From an uncultured Bacteroidota bacterium (lineage in GTDB: Bacteria > Bacteroidota > Bacteroidia > 2-12-FULL-35-15): a stretch of 9,055 bases of DNA. The notes under the pieces were generated by a model, which was not told the origin of the DNA, searched no databases, and saw only the letters and a program-made list of their open reading frames with translations. Below are positions 5,369 through 9,055 of this stretch, piece after piece. The stretch is taken from the NCBI GenBank assembly GCA_903881065.1, contig CAIRRW010000550.1:1-9055 (forward strand). Reading direction: 5' to 3'. A program made the translations under genes and the position numbers. How positions within the stretch are numbered: position 1 is the stretch's first letter; every line of letters starts with the position of its first letter.

Positions 5369-6097
5369 ATGAAAAACACATTCACCACTATTATAATAGC
5401 ATTAGCTATAATAATAAGTACGAGTATTCTTGCAGGTGCCTGGAAAAAGTCGCATCAAACTCACAACTCTATTAATGTTACTGGTATGGCTTCCCGCGAT
5501 TTTGAATCGGATTTAATTGTATGGAGCGGCTCTTTTCAACGTAAGGAAATGACCACCAAAGAAGCATTTGAAAAACTTAAGAACGACATGGCAACAATCA
5601 AACAATATCTTGTCGGCAAGGGGATAGCTGAAAAGGAAATTGTTTTCAGTGCCGTTATCATCAATAAAGAATTTGATCATATAAAGAATAACGATAAATT
5701 GGAAACCAATGTATTTACCGGATTTAATCTTACTCAACATGTAAATATAGAATCCAAAAGTGTAAATAAAGTAGAACAGGTTTCTCGTGAAGTGACCGAA
5801 TTGATTGACAAAGGAGTTGAATTTTATTCGGATGCGCCGCGTTATTATTATACCAAACTTGCTGATTTAAAAATAGAAATGCTTGCTTCTGCAACTAAAG
5901 ATGGACGTACAAGAGCTGAAAACATTGCAGAAAATGCCGGTGGAAAGATTGATCATTTATCGTCAGCGGATATGGGAATATTTCAGATTACAGGGCAAAA
6001 CTCTTCCGAAGATTACAGTTGGGGAGGCACTTTCAATACTTCTTCTAAAAACAAAACTGCTTCTATCACTGTGAAACTGGACTTCTCGCTTAATTAA
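5369..6097 (+). CDS. SIMPL (DUF541) domain protein, YggE-like
   Basis: This 242-residue protein has an N-terminal hydrophobic segment (about 7-24) ending ILAGAWKK, which is either a membrane anchor or a signal peptide, so the domain is placed in the periplasm. From about residue 33 it reads as a SIMPL/DUF541 domain: INVTGMASRDFESDLIVWSG (35-54) is the characteristic first strand pair. After it come a helix with a KEAFEKLKNDM-type pattern, the KGIAEKEIVFSAV strand, a central TGFNLTQHVNIESKSVNKV stretch, and a C-terminal ASATKDGRTRAENIAENAGG helix with closing beta strands. The SIMPL family includes BP26, which forms ring-like oligomers, and YggE, linked to oxidative stress; no enzyme activity is established. 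It heads the operon, six bases before the DUF1304 gene. The next codon after its TAA is TAG, giving a double stop. Confidence 0.88.
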   Translation: MKNTFTTIIIALAIIISTSILAGAWKKSHQTHNSINVTGMASRDFESDLIVWSGSFQRKEMTTKEAFEKLKNDMATIKQYLVGKGIAEKEIVFSAVIINKEFDHIKNNDKLETNVFTGFNLTQHVNIESKSVNKVEQVSREVTELIDKGVEFYSDAPRYYYTKLADLKIEMLASATKDGRTRAENIAENAGGKIDHLSSADMGIFQITGQNSSEDYSWGGTFNTSSKNKTASITVKLDFSLN

Positions 6098-6103
6098 TAG
6101 CTG

Positions 6104-6484
6104 ATGAAATTAATAAGTGAATTCTTGATTGGGTTGGTGGCAATAGAACATCTTTACATTTTGTGGATGGAAATGTTTGCATGGGAAACCAAAGGAAAAC
6201 AAGTATTCAAAGGAGCAATGCCATCCGAATTATTTAAGCCGACAAAAACTTTAGCTGCCAATCAAGGCTTGTACAATGGCTTTCTGGCTGCCGGACTCAT
6301 CTGGAGTTTTTTTATTGATGATAAAATTTGGCAACTAAATGTTGCGGTTTTCTTTTTATCCTGTGTTATCGTTGCCGGTGTTTATGGCGCATTGACAGCT
6401 TCAAAAAAGATATTCGTTGTTCAGGCTTTACCTGCGCTATTAGCATTGGCTGTTACTCTTCTTTCAAAGTATAATATATTTTAA
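6104..6484 (+). CDS. DUF1304 family inner-membrane protein
   Basis: This 126-residue protein has four predicted membrane helices, at about 3-25, 52-70, 76-96 and 103-121. The first helix holds an EHLYILWMEMFAW motif (15-27). Between helices 1 and 2, NQGLYNGFLAAGL (53-65) matches the conserved NQGxYNxFLA pattern of DUF1304. Length is normal for the family. Function is unknown; reading it as a small transporter or membrane chaperone would be guesswork. It starts six bases after the SIMPL gene and ends two bases before the glycosyltransferase start, so it is almost certainly cotranscribed and perhaps translationally coupled with both. Confidence 0.85.
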   Translation: MKLISEFLIGLVAIEHLYILWMEMFAWETKGKQVFKGAMPSELFKPTKTLAANQGLYNGFLAAGLIWSFFIDDKIWQLNVAVFFLSCVIVAGVYGALTASKKIFVVQALPALLALAVTLLSKYNIF

Positions 6485-6486
6485 CC

Positions 6487-7467
6487 TTGAAGTTCCTCAT
6501 TATTCAAACCGCATTTATTGGTGATGTAATCCTTGCAACTGCCTTGGTTGAGAAGCTGCATCAGCATTACCCGAATGCAACTATTGATTTTGTATTGCGA
6601 AAAGGAAATGAAGGTCTATTGAAAAACCATCCTTTTATAGGAACTGTTTTTGTCTGGGACAAGAAACAAAATAAAATAAAGAATCTTCTTTCCATAACAA
6701 AACAGATTCGTTCCAATAAATATGATTCTGTTTTTAATCTCCATCGCTTTGCAAGTTCAGGCTTTATAGCAGGGTTTTCCGGCGGGAAAAAGATAATAGG
6801 GTTTGATAAAAATCCTCTTTCCTTTTTGTTCACCAGTAAAATAAAACATGAAATTGGAAACGGGAAACATGAAACAGAACGCAATCAGCAATTAATTGAA
6901 AGCATTACAGATTCTATTGCAGCCAAGCCAAAGCTATATCCTACCAGCGAAAACTATGATGCAGTAAAACAATTTAAAACCAAGTCCTATATTTGTATTG
7001 CTCCCACTTCAGTATGGTTTACCAAACAATTCCCGAAAGAAAAATGGGTTGAATTAATCGATGCGTTACCTGATTATACTATTTATTTACTTGGTGCACC
7101 TGATGATGCAGCGGCTTGCGAGTGGATTAAGTCTGAAGTTCAAAGTTCAAAGTTGGAAAGTTGTGTGAACCTTGCCGGGAAATTAAATTTCCTTGAGTCA
7201 GCAGCATTAATGCAGGATGCGAAGATGAATTATGTAAATGATTCGGCACCTATGCATATTGCTTCTGCCATGAATGCAGCTACTACCGCTATTTTCTGCT
7301 CCACTGTTCCTGCTTTCGGCTTTGGTCCGCTGAGTGATAATGCGCGAATAGTTGAAACAAAAGTGGCTCTTGATTGCCGTCCATGCGGACTTCACGGTTA
7401 CAAAGCCTGCCCAAAAGGACATTTTAAATGCGGGTTTTCTATTGAGATTAAAGATTTATTACAATAA
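6487..7467 (+). CDS. Glycosyltransferase family 9 (ADP-heptose:LPS heptosyltransferase-like)
   Basis: This 326-residue protein starts with UUG, supported by the family N-terminus KFLIIQTAFIGDVILATAL (2-20); no ATG fits. It has the two Rossmann halves of GT-B enzymes. The nucleotide-sugar half begins with YICIAPTSVWFTKQFP (168-183). The donor-site motif NDSAPMHIASAM lies at 251-262, followed by FCSTVPAFGFGP and a cysteine cluster (C297, C300, C308, C315) in a CRPCGLHG...CPKGHFKC frame, as in many GT9 proteins. The enzyme probably adds a heptose or related sugar to lipopolysaccharide core at the cytoplasmic face of the inner membrane; the exact donor and acceptor cannot be read. Two heptad tandem repeats lie inside the frame, one after residue 119 and one near 217-226, probably in surface loops. 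Confidence 0.9.
   Translation: MKFLIIQTAFIGDVILATALVEKLHQHYPNATIDFVLRKGNEGLLKNHPFIGTVFVWDKKQNKIKNLLSITKQIRSNKYDSVFNLHRFASSGFIAGFSGGKKIIGFDKNPLSFLFTSKIKHEIGNGKHETERNQQLIESITDSIAAKPKLYPTSENYDAVKQFKTKSYICIAPTSVWFTKQFPKEKWVELIDALPDYTIYLLGAPDDAAACEWIKSEVQSSKLESCVNLAGKLNFLESAALMQDAKMNYVNDSAPMHIASAMNAATTAIFCSTVPAFGFGPLSDNARIVETKVALDCRPCGLHGYKACPKGHFKCGFSIEIKDLLQ
6844..6878. repeat. In-frame heptad tandem repeat in GT9, consensus AAACATG
   Basis: Five consecutive 7-bp units are present. Units 1 and 4 are exact AAACATG; units 3 and 5 differ at two positions and unit 2 at three. The first base of the array is the first base of codon 120. Because three units equal seven codons, the peptide KHE recurs at residues 120-122 and 127-129. 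The reading frame is kept through the array. Confidence 0.65.
7135..7163. repeat. In-frame heptad tandem repeat in GT9, AAAGTTC type
   Basis: Three contiguous 7-bp units read GAAGTTC, AAAGTTC and AAAGTTG. A fourth AAAGTTG at 7157-7163 follows after one extra base. The array encodes residues of the EVQSSKLESC stretch at 217-226, between two predicted Rossmann elements. Confidence 0.55.
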
Positions 7468-7503
7468 GATTCGTAAATTCGCAATTATTAGTTATCCGAA
7501 CTC

Positions 7504-8067
7504 TTGGAAGAAGAATTAAAAAAAACACTTGATGTTTTACATAAAGGAGGAACTATCCTCTATCCTACAGATACTGTCTGGGGGCTCGGTTGCGATGCAC
7601 GTAACAAGGAAGCTGTAGCCAAGATTTTCAAGATTAAACAACGTGCCGAATACAAAAGCATGGTGGTGCTAGTATGTGACGAAAAGATGCTGAACCGCTA
7701 TGTGAAAGAGGTTCCTGCGGTTGCCTGGGATTTGATAGAAGCAGCGGACCATCCAATTACCATTATTTATCATGATGGCCGCGGCCTTGCAGACAGCATC
7801 ATTGCTGCTGATGGCAGTGTGGGAATTAGAATTGTGAAAGATGATTTCTGCAGAAATTTAATTCATAAGTTCGGGAAGCCTATCATTTCCACTTCTGCCA
7901 ACATAAGCGGAGAGCCTTCTCCTGCTTCGTTTTCCGACATTTCCGATTTTGTTTCTTCTAAAGTAGATTATATTGTAAACTGGCGACAAAACGAAACTAA
8001 TAATACCCGCCCTTCCACCATCATTAAAGTAAATATGAATGGAGAAATAAAAATTTTCAGGAAATAA
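7504..8067 (+). CDS. tsaC: Threonylcarbamoyl-AMP synthase, short TsaC (YrdC/Sua5) type
   Basis: This 187-residue YrdC-domain enzyme makes threonylcarbamoyl-AMP from threonine, bicarbonate and ATP, the first step of t6A37 modification of ANN-reading tRNAs. Motifs seen are GGTILYPTDTVWGLGCDA (15-32), KIKQR with K51 (43-51) forming the nucleotide-binding basic patch, SVGIRI (105-110), ISTSANISGEPSP (128-140) and RPSTII (169-174). It lacks the extra C-terminal domain of long Sua5, so it is the TsaC form. The start is UUG: a stop codon lies in frame at 7489-7491 and the next ATG is inside the catalytic domain. It is 36 bases after GT9 and probably the last gene of the operon; partners TsaB, TsaD and TsaE are not in the window. 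The gap contains ATTCG twice, 8 bp apart. Confidence 0.93.
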   Translation: MEEELKKTLDVLHKGGTILYPTDTVWGLGCDARNKEAVAKIFKIKQRAEYKSMVVLVCDEKMLNRYVKEVPAVAWDLIEAADHPITIIYHDGRGLADSIIAADGSVGIRIVKDDFCRNLIHKFGKPIISTSANISGEPSPASFSDISDFVSSKVDYIVNWRQNETNNTRPSTIIKVNMNGEIKIFRK

Positions 8068-8144
8068 AAATTATTTTTAAAGTTCTAATAATTAAACCAT
8101 TTTACAATCTAAAAGTCAGATATTTATAATCATTCTTGGTAAGT

Positions 8145-8843
8145 ATGAATAAGAAACAAATATTATTGGTAGAAGACGAGGAACATCTTTTAAAAACAAT
8201 TCAACTAAATTTGGAATTCGAAAACTATGCTGTTACAACAGCGATAACAGGATTTGAAGCTCTTAGAGAATTCCGTAATAGCAATTTCGATTTAGTGCTA
8301 TTAGATGTTATGCTTCCTGAAATGAATGGCTTCGATGTTTGCGAAGAAATCAGAAAAGAAAACACTAATATTCCTATCTTATTCTTAACTGCAAAAGGTT
8401 CAAGTGAAGATAGAATTCAAGGGCTAAAATTAGGTGCAGACGACTATCTAACCAAACCTTTTAACCTTGAAGAATTATTATTGCGAATCCAAATTCTATT
8501 CAGACGCAATAATACAGTCTCAATACCAGCAAATGATTTTACAAACTATTCTTTTGATTCTTGTTCAATAAATTTTATCACCTATAAAATAAAAGATGTC
8601 CACAGAGATGAAATGGACATTACCAAGAAAGAGATAGCATTATTAAAACTTTTGATTAAGCGTAAAGGCGAAGTTATTTCTCGAGAAGAAATACTTAATA
8701 AGGTGTGGGGTGCGGATGCTTTTCCTACCTCTCGTACAATTGACAATTATATTCTTGTTTTCCGCAAATATTTTGAAGAAAACCCTCGAGAACCAAAACA
8801 CTTTCATTCTATACGAGGAGTTGGATATAAGTTTACTGATTAG
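8145..8843 (+). CDS. OmpR/PhoB-family DNA-binding response regulator
   Basis: The protein is 232 residues from the ATG at 8145; an in-frame TTG at 8136 would add three residues but is less likely because MNKKQILLVEDEEHLL is a normal receiver start. The receiver domain (1-118) has the acidic pair E10/D11, phosphoacceptor D54 in LVLLDVMLPEMNG, T82 and K104 in the TKPF motif, so it should be phosphorylated by a histidine kinase. The winged-helix effector domain (about 138-232) has the alpha-loop region KEIALLKLLIKRKGEVISRE, recognition helix SRTIDNYILVFRKYFE (196-211) and wing IRGVGYKF (223-230). It probably regulates transcription as a dimer. No kinase gene is adjacent. I see no recognisable promoter box in the 77-bp gap after tsaC, so readthrough from that operon is possible. 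Confidence 0.93.
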   Translation: MNKKQILLVEDEEHLLKTIQLNLEFENYAVTTAITGFEALREFRNSNFDLVLLDVMLPEMNGFDVCEEIRKENTNIPILFLTAKGSSEDRIQGLKLGADDYLTKPFNLEELLLRIQILFRRNNTVSIPANDFTNYSFDSCSINFITYKIKDVHRDEMDITKKEIALLKLLIKRKGEVISREEILNKVWGADAFPTSRTIDNYILVFRKYFEENPREPKHFHSIRGVGYKFTD

Positions 8844-8863
8844 CTAACTGATAATATCAACAA

Positions 8864-8902
8864 AATTGGACTATAAAATCTTCACTATTTTAAAGTCCAA
8901 TT
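8864..8902 (+). other. Long hairpin in the 3' region of the response regulator transcript
   Basis: A 16-position stem (8864-8879 with 8887-8902) has 15 pairs, one A-A mismatch and a 7-base loop. It starts 21 bases after the response regulator stop. No U-run follows on the plus strand, so it may stabilise the mRNA 3' end instead of terminating, with the next hairpin acting as terminator. Confidence 0.5.
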
Positions 8903-8912
8903 AAGATTAAAT

Positions 8913-8946
8913 AAAAAAAAGGAGCAACTTTCGTTACTCCTCTTTT
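8913..8946. terminator. Bidirectional terminator between the response regulator and pnp
   Basis: The stem 8920-8928 with 8933-8941 has eight pairs and one C-A mismatch around a TTTC loop. It is flanked by A8 (8913-8920) on the left and TCTTTT (8941-8946) on the right. It can therefore terminate the minus-strand pnp transcript (strong U8) and the plus-strand response regulator transcript (weaker U-run), as fits a convergent gene pair. Confidence 0.75.
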
Positions 8947-8982
8947 AAAAAACGTGTATTAAATTTTATACCACAATAATTA

Positions 8983-9055
8983 TTAAGCCTTCGGCGCAGC
9001 TTCTGGTTTTGGCAACAACGCCTTACGTGAAAGTTTAAATTTTCCTGTTTTAGGG
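8983..9055 (-). CDS. pnp: Polynucleotide phosphorylase, 3' end (partial)
   Basis: Only the last 23 codons and the TAA are in the window; the gene enters from the right edge. The residues KTGKFKLSRKALLPKPE fit the end of an S1 RNA-binding domain as in PNPase, where a lysine/glycine turn and an (I/F)xLSRK strand close the barrel; Bacteroidota PNPases end with such a short proline/alanine-rich tail. PNPase degrades RNA 3' to 5' with phosphate and also makes heteropolymeric tails. Another S1-domain protein is possible since the evidence is one short motif. The strand and stop are clear, and a good terminator follows 37 bases downstream. Confidence 0.65.
   Translation of the reverse strand, partial: PKTGKFKLSRKALLPKPEAAPKA

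Noticed and set aside
8136..8144. TTG start for the response regulator
   Set aside because: It would add only three residues before a canonical receiver N-terminus at the ATG; neither start has a Shine-Dalgarno site, and ATG is the simpler choice.
1..9055. CRISPR array, transposase, integrase, toxin-antitoxin or phage-defence genes
   Set aside because: No regular repeat-spacer pattern and no such protein motifs were seen on either strand; the heptad arrays have no spacers.

Overview
The window looks like chromosomal DNA from a member of the Bacteroidota. It is A+T-rich, Shine-Dalgarno sites are essentially absent, and several genes are preceded by a TAnnTTTG -7 promoter box. The gene content (stand-alone transketolase N-terminal half, OBG-type GTPase YchF, SIMPL protein, family 9 glycosyltransferase, short TsaC-type enzyme, PNPase) fits that phylum; I cannot name a genus. 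Assignments come from reading motifs, not from database searches.

Layout. Bases 198-839 (+) encode a SanA/DUF218 membrane-anchored protein. Converging on it is a minus-strand tRNA unit: a good promoter (1151-1180), tRNA-Gly(GCC), a terminator-like hairpin, tRNA-Leu(UAA) and a strong terminator (881-919). Next come two minus-strand genes, tktN (2696-3544) and a secreted von Willebrand A-domain protein (1253-2662); a tandem 7-bp repeat fills the gap between them exactly. A 246-bp divergent intergenic region with a promoter box on each strand separates tktN from ychF (3791-4891, +). Bases 4892-5368 hold no convincing gene. They contain a degenerate 7-bp repeat tract, a REP-like palindromic element (4960-5065) and a C-rich, G-poor stretch.

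Bases 5369-8067 (+) look like one operon: SIMPL-domain protein, DUF1304 membrane protein, family 9 glycosyltransferase and TsaC-type threonylcarbamoyl-AMP synthase. The gaps are 6, 2 and 36 bp, and the last two genes start with UUG. An OmpR-family response regulator (8145-8843, +) follows without a kinase gene. It converges across a pair of hairpins on the 3' end of a minus-strand gene whose last 23 residues look like the S1-domain tail of polynucleotide phosphorylase.

Most of this is housekeeping: tRNA supply, tRNA t6A modification, RNA decay, pentose phosphate metabolism, ribosome-associated GTPase and envelope functions. I found no defence system, CRISPR array or transposase. The most unusual signal is a recurring seven-base period in unrelated short repeats, both between genes and inside one gene, plus the palindromic element after ychF.
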